From the IMG/VR virus record IMGVR_UViG_3300030333_004317, positions 1 to 22,326 of that record: DNA of 22,326 nucleotides; one strand, given 5' to 3'. The DNA comes from a virus. The notes beneath the pieces were generated by a model. It ran no database searches. It was not told the origin of the DNA and saw only the letters and a list, made by a program, of their open reading frames with translations. Position numbers and translations under genes: made by a program. Positions 14,329-21,369 of the stretch are shown one piece after another; position 1 is the first letter of the stretch, and each line of letters starts with the position of its first letter.

Positions 14329-15642
14329 ATGTCAGAAGAAAAAAATATGGAACAAACAGAGGTAAAAAAGAATGTAGAAGTTAACTTGGATGAGATCTTT
14401 AATGGAGCTCCAGGTGCTGATTCTATTACGTTACCTGAAGAGAACAGTTCCAAAAAACCTAATATGTTCTCAAGACCAGAAAATGTTGATTTATCATTTA
14501 TAGATGAACCTAAAAAAGAAGTAAAAGAAAAAGTTGCAGAAACTGCTGATACTAAAGAAGTTAAAGAACCTGAAACTCCAGTAGTAGCAGAAGGAGGAGA
14601 TACTCCAGTTGCTGAAAAAACAGTATCAAAAGATGAGATAGATGAAATCCTAAATGAAGGATTAGAAGTAGCAGAAGGAGAAGAAGAAAAGTCTACTGCT
14701 AAAGGTAGAAAAAGAATTGAAGGTATGGCTGATGTTTTCAAAAAAATGATTGCAGATGAACAAATTATACCTTTTGATGATGATAAAGATCTAGATGATT
14801 ATTCTGCAAAAGATTGGAAAGAACTTATCCAAGCTAATATGGATGAGAGAGCTAATAAAGTAAGAAGAGAAACTCCAAAGCAGTTCTTTGATAGTTTACC
14901 AAGAGAATTACAAACTGCAGCAAAATATGTTGCTGACGGTGGTCAAGATTTAAAAGGATTATTTTCTGCATTAGCATCAGTAGAAGAAACAAGAGAATTA
15001 GACTTAGAAACTGAACAAGGTCAAGCACATATAATTAGAGAATATTTATCTGCAACTGGTTACGGATCAGCAGAAGATATTCAAGAAGAAATTGAAATTT
15101 GGAAAGATTTAGGAAAGCTTAAAAAACAAGCATCTAAATTTAAACCAAAATTAGATAAGATGTCAGAAGCTGTTGTAGCTAGAAAGCTTAAAGAGCAAGA
15201 AATGAAACAAGCACAACAACGTAAAGCATCTGAGGATTATATGCACAATGTATATAATACTCTTAAAGATGGAAAAATTGGTGATATGAAAGTTAATAAA
15301 AAAACTCAATCACTATTATATAATGGATTAGTTAATCCGTCATATCCATCTATATCAGGACAAAATACAAACCTGCTAGGGCATTTACTAGAAAAATACC
15401 AATTTGTTGAGCCTAACTACAATTTAGTATCAGAAGCATTATGGTTGTTAGCTGATCCAAAAGGATACAAAGAACAAATAATGGCTAAAGGTGAAAACAA
15501 AGCTGTTGAGAAAACTGTAAGAAAACTTAAATCAGCACAATCTAGTAGAAATGCATCTTCTACAGGGGTAGAACCAAAAGAAACAAAAACCACTAAGAGA
15601 AGAACATTACCTAGAGGTAATAATATATTTAAAAGATTTTAA
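14329..15642 (+). CDS. Scaffolding-like capsid assembly protein
   Basis: 437 residues between portal and capsid, the usual place of a scaffolding protein. Residues 1-130 are acidic, proline/glutamate/lysine-rich and low in complexity, with an NPxF-type helical start (LDEIFNGAPG). Residues about 130-260 are helical, including a segment IPFDDDKDLDDYSAKDWKEL. Residues about 245-300 form a charged coiled coil (KLKKQASKFKPKLDKM). The C-terminus is basic (KRRTLPRGNNIFKRF), as scaffolds that bind the capsid shell often are. No protease active site is visible. The assignment rests on position and composition, so an internal core protein is an alternative. The leader is A-rich with no Shine-Dalgarno. 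Confidence 0.65.
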   Translation: MSEEKNMEQTEVKKNVEVNLDEIFNGAPGADSITLPEENSSKKPNMFSRPENVDLSFIDEPKKEVKEKVAETADTKEVKEPETPVVAEGGDTPVAEKTVSKDEIDEILNEGLEVAEGEEEKSTAKGRKRIEGMADVFKKMIADEQIIPFDDDKDLDDYSAKDWKELIQANMDERANKVRRETPKQFFDSLPRELQTAAKYVADGGQDLKGLFSALASVEETRELDLETEQGQAHIIREYLSATGYGSAEDIQEEIEIWKDLGKLKKQASKFKPKLDKMSEAVVARKLKEQEMKQAQQRKASEDYMHNVYNTLKDGKIGDMKVNKKTQSLLYNGLVNPSYPSISGQNTNLLGHLLEKYQFVEPNYNLVSEALWLLADPKGYKEQIMAKGENKAVEKTVRKLKSAQSSRNASSTGVEPKETKTTKRRTLPRGNNIFKRF

Positions 15643-15680
15643 CAACAACAATAATTATTAATTAACTAAAAAGTGAAAAA

Positions 15681-17312
15681 ATGGCAACACCAGTTTTAAA
15701 CAACGGTCTCTTCCTCAGAGACACAAATTATGAAGCTAGTTCCCATATAGATTCATATCACTTAACTAATATGCTTGGTAACGCAGAGCCAATGGACATG
15801 GGTCCAGTGGATTTGTGGGCAATGACGCAAAAGGTAGAAATGCCTTTATACCAAATGGCATCTTTTGGTGGTAAGAATACTATTATGGTTGACAATGCTA
15901 GAGGAGAATACAAGTGGCAAACACCTGTATCACAAGAACTTCCAGTATCTATGGGTAAACAAGATAGTATTACAGATACTTTAGGAAATTCAAGAGGGGT
16001 TGATGGAGCAATTTTCAAGATTAAATTATCTCGTAGAGAGTTTGGTCATGGAGACATCATAACCTATGACAAGTATAATGGACTAGAACTTTACGTTACT
16101 GCTGATGATATTATTCAGGTAGGTGACGGATGGATTTATTCTGTTCAACTTGTAAACAACGCATCAGGTCAAGGACTTAAAGATGTATACCTTAAGATGG
16201 GTACTAAATTCTTTAGAAAAGGTTCTGCACGTGGTGAGTATGGAGAAAGATTCTCTGATATTCAAGTAGGAAATGGTTTCCGTGAATTCTACAACTTTGT
16301 AGGAGGAGCTGAAGCACACGTTCACTATTCTATATCTTCTAGAGCAGACTTAATGCTTAAAGGAGGAATGAATGCTGACGGTACAGTTCCTGTAACTGAA
16401 ATATGGAGAAATTTTGATACTAACGTAGATCCATCAATTTCTTCTATTGAAGATATTGCATCAATCATGGGTAAAGACTATGTTAAACGTGCATTTGATA
16501 ATGGTACTCTAACTAGAACGTTCTTAACTTCTATGGAAGCAGCACACTTATCAAAAATTGCAAGTGACATTGAAACTTACTTAATGTGGGGTCACGGTGG
16601 TAGAGTTAGACAAGACGGTCCAGATGACATCAGACTTTCTGTTGGTCTTTGGAAACAATTAGACAACTCATATAAGCGTGTATACAACAAGACTGCATTT
16701 AGTTTAGATATGTTCAAAAATGAACTATATAACTTCTATGTAGGAAAAGTTGACTTTGATGGACCAGATCCAAAACGTCAATTAATTGTACAAACAGGTA
16801 TTGGAGGTATGCAATTAGTTAATGCTGCAATTGCTGCAGAAGCTAATGGTGCTAACGGTATGATTACAAACGCTGATAACATTGGAGCTATCACTGGTAA
16901 AGGGATGGATCTAGGATTTGGATTTGCTTACACAAGTTATGTAATTCCATTCTTAGCTAATGTTAAGTTTGTATTAAACCCAGCATTTGATAACTTGCAT
17001 ACTAATGATATTGAGAACCCATTAGTAGATGGTAGACCATTATCTTCTTACAGCTTCATCATCTTTGATGTAACTGACGAGGGTAATGATAACATCCACT
17101 TATTGAAACTATCTTGGGATAACCAATTAAAATGGTTCTACCAAAATGGTACAATGGACTACATGGGAAGAACTCAAGGTTTTGCATCATCAGGTCACTT
17201 TAATGGTTACCGAGTAATGATGACTCAAACAATGCCAGCAGTATGGGTTAAGGATCCAACTAAAGTCCTTAAGATAGTAATGAAGAATCCAGTAACAGGA
17301 GGTTCATTCTAA
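15681..17312 (+). CDS. Major capsid protein, HK97-type inferred
   Basis: 543 residues, soluble, without membrane segments. The identification comes from position directly after the scaffold-like gene, length, an even mix of beta and helix, and strong expression signals. It uses more C-ending codons (AAC, TTC, TAC, GAC) than neighbouring genes and is followed by a strong terminator. The early stretch DMGPVDLWAMTQ (38-49) and the mid-protein acidic loops fit a shell protein. Residues about 385-440 carry an alanine-rich helix and glycine turns like the central axial domain. The fold cannot be proven by eye. It would self-assemble with the scaffold and probably fold with the help of GroES/GroEL. 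Confidence 0.8.
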   Translation: MATPVLNNGLFLRDTNYEASSHIDSYHLTNMLGNAEPMDMGPVDLWAMTQKVEMPLYQMASFGGKNTIMVDNARGEYKWQTPVSQELPVSMGKQDSITDTLGNSRGVDGAIFKIKLSRREFGHGDIITYDKYNGLELYVTADDIIQVGDGWIYSVQLVNNASGQGLKDVYLKMGTKFFRKGSARGEYGERFSDIQVGNGFREFYNFVGGAEAHVHYSISSRADLMLKGGMNADGTVPVTEIWRNFDTNVDPSISSIEDIASIMGKDYVKRAFDNGTLTRTFLTSMEAAHLSKIASDIETYLMWGHGGRVRQDGPDDIRLSVGLWKQLDNSYKRVYNKTAFSLDMFKNELYNFYVGKVDFDGPDPKRQLIVQTGIGGMQLVNAAIAAEANGANGMITNADNIGAITGKGMDLGFGFAYTSYVIPFLANVKFVLNPAFDNLHTNDIENPLVDGRPLSSYSFIIFDVTDEGNDNIHLLKLSWDNQLKWFYQNGTMDYMGRTQGFASSGHFNGYRVMMTQTMPAVWVKDPTKVLKIVMKNPVTGGSF

Positions 17313-17324
17313 TAATAACATGAA

Positions 17325-17360
17325 AGAAGGGGGAGCCTAGTGCTCCTCCCTATTTCTTTT
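17325..17360 (+). terminator. Rho-independent terminator after the capsid gene
   Basis: GGGGGAGC (17329-17336), loop CTAGT, GCTCCTCC (17342-17349), giving eight pairs with one G-U wobble. Flanking AAAGAA and TTTCTTTT can extend the stem and supply the T tract. Nearly the same stem occurs after the 420-residue gene (20565-20588). Confidence 0.8.
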
Positions 17361-17398
17361 AAACCAATTAATAATTATTAAACCAATAAATTTAAATT

Positions 17399-18451
17399 AT
17401 GAAAGCTACAGAAACAAAAAGTAATAGTAGAGGATTCAATAAGGATCTTACAATTGTAGAAAAATATCAACAGAATAAAAATCAATCTGTTGCAATAAGA
17501 CCATATTTTGATGAGACTAAAGAAAATATGGGATTAGAAAAATATAACATGACATTATTTGATGGTGTATTTCATCATGAAAGTTTGGCATGTCTAGAAC
17601 AAAATGGTGTAAAAAGATACGTGACTGGATTAAATGAATTTGCTCCAGATGTAAAAAAACTACCAGCAGATAAAAGAGCTGCAAAAGTTAAAGAAATTAG
17701 AAAAGTAGTTGCACAGTTAGAAGCTGAGTTAGCAACTAATGTTATTGATCCAGATGATAAAGATTTCTGGAATAAGGTTCAAGTATTAAGACCTGATAAT
17801 GGGGAATTTTGGGATAAAATTTCAATTAAAGTTGGGAATGAGCCATTATTTTTAGATCCAGCAGTTGATCCTTATGATTTAATAAAAATATATTCAATTG
17901 AAGCAGGAGGTTTTTCAATAGTAGCAAAAGATCTTGAGACATGTAAAAGAAGTCAAAATATAAGATTTTATTTAGATAGACAAAAAGATAGTGTAAATAC
18001 ACGTACAAAAGTATCTAAAATTAGAAATAGAGCTTTATCATCATTACAAAATCTATATGATTCTGATACAACTAAATTATTATATGTAGCAAAAGTTGTT
18101 GATGGTAATAGTACACAATATACAAAAGGTACTCCAATAGATGTTATATATGAAAATATGGATAAATACATTAATGGTAATGGTATAGAAAGATCAAAGA
18201 AAAAAGCTGCAGAACATTTTTTATCTATTTCTAATGAAAGTATGCAAGATCTTAAAATAAGAGCTATGATAAAAGATTCTATATCTCATAATTTTATACA
18301 AGCTAAAAGTGATGGATATTTTCATGATGAATTTGCTGGTGTAAAAATGGGTAAAAGACCTTCTGAAATTCTTGAGTTTTTAAAGAATCCAGCTAATGAT
18401 GAAACATTAACCCATTATCTTAATAAGATAGAGGAATATTGGAATGAATAA
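17399..18451 (+). CDS. Unknown virion-region protein downstream of capsid
   Basis: 350 residues, soluble, alpha/beta, without a recognised motif. Distinct segments are DPDDKDFWNKVQVLRPDN near 120-137, GEFWDKISIKVGNEP near 138-152, a DPYDLIKIYSIEAGG stretch near 159-173, and a basic helical C-terminal half. The C-terminal helical section carries DGYFHDEFAGVKMG. Its place just after the capsid and directly before the connector gene (2-base gap) suggests a head-completion, decoration or assembly role. It is preceded by AACCAATAA (17381-17389) and a capsid terminator, so it needs its own promoter or read-through. I do not recognise the family. Confidence 0.75.
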   Translation: MKATETKSNSRGFNKDLTIVEKYQQNKNQSVAIRPYFDETKENMGLEKYNMTLFDGVFHHESLACLEQNGVKRYVTGLNEFAPDVKKLPADKRAAKVKEIRKVVAQLEAELATNVIDPDDKDFWNKVQVLRPDNGEFWDKISIKVGNEPLFLDPAVDPYDLIKIYSIEAGGFSIVAKDLETCKRSQNIRFYLDRQKDSVNTRTKVSKIRNRALSSLQNLYDSDTTKLLYVAKVVDGNSTQYTKGTPIDVIYENMDKYINGNGIERSKKKAAEHFLSISNESMQDLKIRAMIKDSISHNFIQAKSDGYFHDEFAGVKMGKRPSEILEFLKNPANDETLTHYLNKIEEYWNE

Positions 18452-18453
18452 TT

Positions 18454-19155
18454 ATGAATGTAGGTACTATTCAAATAAAATTTAGACAAAGGCTTAACAA
18501 ACTTGCCAGTAATGACTATGATAATATAGAGTGCTGGCAAATTGTTGAAGCTTTTAATAAAGCACAAATTGAATGGTGTAGAAGACAATTACATGGTACT
18601 AATGCAATGAAAGAAGGAGATGAAATGTCAAAGAGACGTATAGATGATCTTCAAATCCTTCTTACAACGCAAACATTAGTAGGTACTACATTTAATGATT
18701 TTTTTCAATCAAATAATTGGCCAACTAATTATTTAGAATATAAGAGAGTTAGTACTGATGCTACAAATGAATGTTGTAAAGATCCTAGATCAATGACAGT
18801 TTATTTAGCAGAGGAAGCTAATATTGATTTATTAATGAGAGATGAATTAAAAAGACCTGACTTTGATTGGGGAGAAACTTATTGTACTCTTAATAATGAT
18901 ACAGTTAAAATATTTAGAAGAGATTTTAACGTAGTTAATCCTTCTCTTACTTTTTATAGAAAGCCAAGAAATATAGAAATATTAGGATGTGTTGATCCAT
19001 ATACGGAAACCACATCTTTAGCAGATGTTGAACCAGAATTTAAAGATGATATTGTTGAAGTTATCATTGATGATGCTGTTGCAATTATAGCAGGAGACAT
19101 TGATGCTGTAAATCAAGCAATTAGAGGATCACAAGCTGCAGAAAAAAATAATTAA
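18454..19155 (+). CDS. Head-tail connector-like protein
   Basis: 233 residues. The N-terminal helices (7-45) include NIECWQIVEAFNKAQIEWCR, the pattern of gp6/adaptor-type connectors and the ring proteins of Bacteroidota phages. A beta-rich middle includes NWPTNYLEYKRV and DFDWGETYCTLNNDTVKIF, and an acidic helical C-terminus ends with DDAVAIIAGDIDAVN. Adaptors of this class form a ring under the portal. The call is by architecture, with position two genes after the capsid. A CC pair lies near 107-108, a feature shared with later genes. It begins 2 bases after the previous stop, so translational coupling is likely. Confidence 0.6.
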   Translation: MNVGTIQIKFRQRLNKLASNDYDNIECWQIVEAFNKAQIEWCRRQLHGTNAMKEGDEMSKRRIDDLQILLTTQTLVGTTFNDFFQSNNWPTNYLEYKRVSTDATNECCKDPRSMTVYLAEEANIDLLMRDELKRPDFDWGETYCTLNNDTVKIFRRDFNVVNPSLTFYRKPRNIEILGCVDPYTETTSLADVEPEFKDDIVEVIIDDAVAIIAGDIDAVNQAIRGSQAAEKNN

Positions 19156-19178
19156 AGACTTGTTTAATTTAAATAAAA

Positions 19179-19215
19179 GTCTTATATTATAATTGGGTGT
19201 ACCACGAAGGTACAC
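19179..19215 (+). promoter_or_regulatory. Late-type motif and hairpin before the 420-residue gene
   Basis: AGTCTTATATTATA (19179-19192) resembles the late motif with a short deletion. It is followed by a perfect 7-bp hairpin GTGTACC-ACGAA-GGTACAC (19197-19215). There is no strong T tract, so the hairpin may protect or regulate the mRNA rather than terminate it. Confidence 0.45.
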
Positions 19216-19251
19216 ATTGTTTGTTAATTAAAAAAGCCCTCTGAGTAAAGT

Positions 19252-19257
19252 AGGAGG
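19252..19257 (+). promoter_or_regulatory. Unusual Shine-Dalgarno AGGAGG
   Basis: A perfect AGGAGG lies 11 bases before the ATG at 19269, the only clear Shine-Dalgarno among the gene starts of the window. The spacing is long. The sequence can also pair with GCCCTC at 19236-19241, so it may be partly folded. Confidence 0.4.
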
Positions 19258-19268
19258 CAATAAAAAAA

Positions 19269-20531
19269 ATGAGTTATTTTAATCACGCCTACAAAAAAGC
19301 TATGCTTGGGCAAGGTGATGGTTGGCATGCTGCAGGTGTTTCAACAGCTACGCTAACTGCTGGAGAGTTGGCTATTGTTGATGCATGTACGTATCAAACA
19401 TTAGCACCAACTCAAAACACAACTTACTCTGGAGACATTATGATTGTTCAGGGTAATTACAATCAGACTGATGTATTAGGTAATAATCCTCTTCACGGTG
19501 GTTATGCTGAAAGTATTAAGTCTAAAATTATTAAGCCTCAATACATCACTAGACTTTGGTCTTCATGTTGTAATGATGCAAAATGTCCAACAATTACATT
19601 AACAGTTCCAGATGACTGTTATGATTGTGATCCTTCAAATGCACTAGTTGCAGGTACTGATGGAACAGGACATCCTCAAATCCGTATAGATATTAAAGGT
19701 ACTGAGGTAATGAGAGCTTTAAACAGAAATGCTTACTTTGTAGCAGACATGACTGGATGTTGTCCAGCTGGTGGATACTACACTGGAGCTAGTGTTGCCT
19801 CAGCTTGGGCTGATGCAATTAATAGAGATGCTTCTAATATGAAGGACTTTATTACTGCTGTAGCAACTAATAATACATTAAAGATTACTTTATGTCCTGA
19901 AGAGACAGTATTTGACTGTTGTTCATTTGATACTAGAGATGCTTATTCTCATGAGACTCTTGACTTAGGTGTATCATTATTAACTGCTGAAGGAGATCCT
20001 TGTGCTAGTACTTGTGTTACTTACGGTACTACTACTGACGGAACTACTGAAGGAGTTGCTGCTGGTACTGCATTCCCTAACACTACAGCTTGGATTACAA
20101 GAACTCCTGCTGAAACATTAGGTGAGCAAGTATTAAGAGAAATCATCTTAGATGGACGTTACAGACAAGATGGTGGATGGAATCAAGGTAATAAAGATTC
20201 TGCAAGATTCAGAGAAATTGAAGGTGGATCTAAATTATGTGCAGAATTCCCAGTTACTACAGATGGAGCTGGAAAAGGAAGACGTGCAACATACAGATGG
20301 TTCTATGTTCAGCATACTGTGCCTAGATTCAACAACCCAACTGGTGTATTTGATAATGATCAATACGTAGTTGCTGTTGCTATTCCATGTGGTAATGCTT
20401 CTTTAATTACAGCTACTGAAAAAGTTTGGGATAATCTTGCATTAACTGCAACTAATCTTAGTAAAGATGATTACGCATACACTTGTAATGCTTCTGGTCA
20501 AGGAGGTGCAGCAGGTTGTACGCAAAGCTAA
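19269..20531 (+). CDS. Cysteine-rich major structural protein, tail-type inferred
   Basis: 420 residues, beta-rich, glycine- and threonine-rich, no signal peptide or membrane segment. It opens with MSYFNHAYKKAMLG and a GWHAAGVST stretch, and ends with a glycine-rich tail. Cysteines come in groups: SSCCNDAKCP, DDCYDCDPS, GCCPAGG, DCCSFD and CASTC. It shares with the capsid gene an enrichment in C-ending codons and a strong terminator right after it, so it is likely abundant in the virion. A tail tube, sheath or major decoration protein are candidates; I cannot choose. The CC groups could bind metal or form disulfides that stabilise the particle outside the cell. Confidence 0.65.
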   Translation: MSYFNHAYKKAMLGQGDGWHAAGVSTATLTAGELAIVDACTYQTLAPTQNTTYSGDIMIVQGNYNQTDVLGNNPLHGGYAESIKSKIIKPQYITRLWSSCCNDAKCPTITLTVPDDCYDCDPSNALVAGTDGTGHPQIRIDIKGTEVMRALNRNAYFVADMTGCCPAGGYYTGASVASAWADAINRDASNMKDFITAVATNNTLKITLCPEETVFDCCSFDTRDAYSHETLDLGVSLLTAEGDPCASTCVTYGTTTDGTTEGVAAGTAFPNTTAWITRTPAETLGEQVLREIILDGRYRQDGGWNQGNKDSARFREIEGGSKLCAEFPVTTDGAGKGRRATYRWFYVQHTVPRFNNPTGVFDNDQYVVAVAIPCGNASLITATEKVWDNLALTATNLSKDDYAYTCNASGQGGAAGCTQS

Positions 20532-20532
20532 T

Positions 20533-20547
20533 AATCTTAGTATATAG
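20533..20547 (+). promoter_or_regulatory. Copy of AATCTTAGTATAT motif after a stop codon
   Basis: AATCTTAGTATATAG follows the stop of the 420-residue gene and precedes its terminator, as AATCTTAGCTATATAC follows the portal stop (14215). With a terminator directly downstream, this copy is unlikely to be a useful promoter, so it may be an RNA-processing site or a remnant. Confidence 0.3.
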
Positions 20548-20556
20548 CTAACATGC

Positions 20557-20595
20557 AAAAAAGAGGGGGAGACGTTAAGTTCTCCTCCTTTTTTG
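20557..20595 (+). terminator. Rho-independent terminator after the 420-residue gene
   Basis: GGGGGAGA (20565-20572) pairs with TCTCCTCC (20581-20588) around an 8-base loop, extended by flanking A and T pairs, and followed by a run of T. It has the same GGGGGAG/CTCCTCC core and the same wobble position as the terminator after the capsid gene. Confidence 0.85.
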
Positions 20596-20613
20596 TTTTT
20601 TATATCTATTTTA

Positions 20614-20629
20614 TTTTGTATATTATTAA
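20614..20629 (+). promoter_or_regulatory. Candidate late promoter TTTTGTATATTATTAA
   Basis: This AT-rich block contains GTATATTAT, the core of the late motif, and ends 24 bases before the ATG at 20654. It comes directly after a strong terminator, so a promoter is needed here. Evidence is similarity and position only. Confidence 0.35.
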
Positions 20630-20653
20630 TACATAGTAATCTAATAATATAAC

Positions 20654-21199
20654 ATGGCGGCCAAACACATATTAAGTCTTGAGGTTCTAGATGTAGCAAA
20701 CTCTGAAATTCTAGTAATAAAAGATACAAGTCAATACTCAGAAAACCTAGGTACAGATTGTGGTGATTTAGCAATAACACCTCCAGGTTGGAATGCACCT
20801 TCACAAATAGAAGTTAAACCAGGTTTTGACTTATCAATAACAGGATGTGCATTAAAACTTCAAACAACAACATGTAATTCTGAAAGAACTAATCTACAAG
20901 ATGGAGTATATATTATTAGATATGGTATAGCACCTAGTGATAAAGTATATGTAGAATATAATCACTTAAGAACTACAGCTATAATGAAATTATACTATGA
21001 AAAACTATGTAAATTAGATATAGATAAGTGTAGTCCATCATCTGATAGAGATGGCGTACTTAGACAAATGTATGATATTAGAACTCTTATTGACGCAGCA
21101 AAATCACAAGTTGAATATTGTGGTAGCCCTGTAAAAGGAATGGAGTTATATAATTATGCTAAAAGAAAGTTAGAAAAGATTAATTGCAATATTTGTTAA
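20654..21199 (+). CDS. Virion-region protein with beta N-half and helical C-half
   Basis: 181 residues. The N-terminal half (about 5-100) is beta-rich, resembling a small Ig-like or tail-completion domain (HILSLEVLDVANSEILVIKD; DGVYIIRYGI). The C-terminal half is helical with regularly placed cysteines (KLCKLDIDKC, CGSP, INCNIC), eight in all across the protein. No signal peptide or membrane segment is seen. Proteins of this shape could join tail parts, but I do not recognise the family. It is the first gene after a strong terminator and is followed, 14 bases later, by a tiny cysteine-rich gene. Confidence 0.7.
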   Translation: MAAKHILSLEVLDVANSEILVIKDTSQYSENLGTDCGDLAITPPGWNAPSQIEVKPGFDLSITGCALKLQTTTCNSERTNLQDGVYIIRYGIAPSDKVYVEYNHLRTTAIMKLYYEKLCKLDIDKCSPSSDRDGVLRQMYDIRTLIDAAKSQVEYCGSPVKGMELYNYAKRKLEKINCNIC

Positions 21200-21213
21200 A
21201 CCAATAAAACCAA

Positions 21214-21366
21214 ATGATTATGAGTAATCAAACAAATATCTGCGCACATTGTGGTAAGCCCTTTTCTTGTGGTTGTCAAAAGATAGCTGGTATTGATGGA
21301 AAAATGGTTCATAAAACATGTAAAGCAGATTATGATATAAAAATTACAACAAAGGATAAAAAGTAA
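21214..21366 (+). CDS. Small zinc-finger-like protein (50 aa)
   Basis: A 50-residue ORF from ATG (21214; another in-frame ATG at 21220) to TAA. It has CAHCGKPFSCGC at 10-21 and MVHKTCKADY at 31-40, i.e. CxxC, CxC, H and C, which suggests a compact zinc ribbon. The rest is lysine-rich. The leader has AACCAATAA (21199-21207) and the next gene starts 3 bases after its stop, so it fits the operon. Similar tiny zinc proteins occur in many phages, often as regulators or assembly factors; no function can be assigned here. Confidence 0.7.
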   Translation: MIMSNQTNICAHCGKPFSCGCQKIAGIDGKMVHKTCKADYDIKITTKDKK

Positions 21367-21369
21367 AAA

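Noticed and set aside
14313-14741. 142-codon minus-strand frame under the scaffold-like gene
   Set aside because: It is a serine/phenylalanine-rich antisense reading of the low-complexity acidic region, with no supporting signal.
19197-19215. 7-bp hairpin as a rho-independent terminator
   Set aside because: The stem is perfect but there is no T run after it, so I list it as a possible regulatory hairpin instead.
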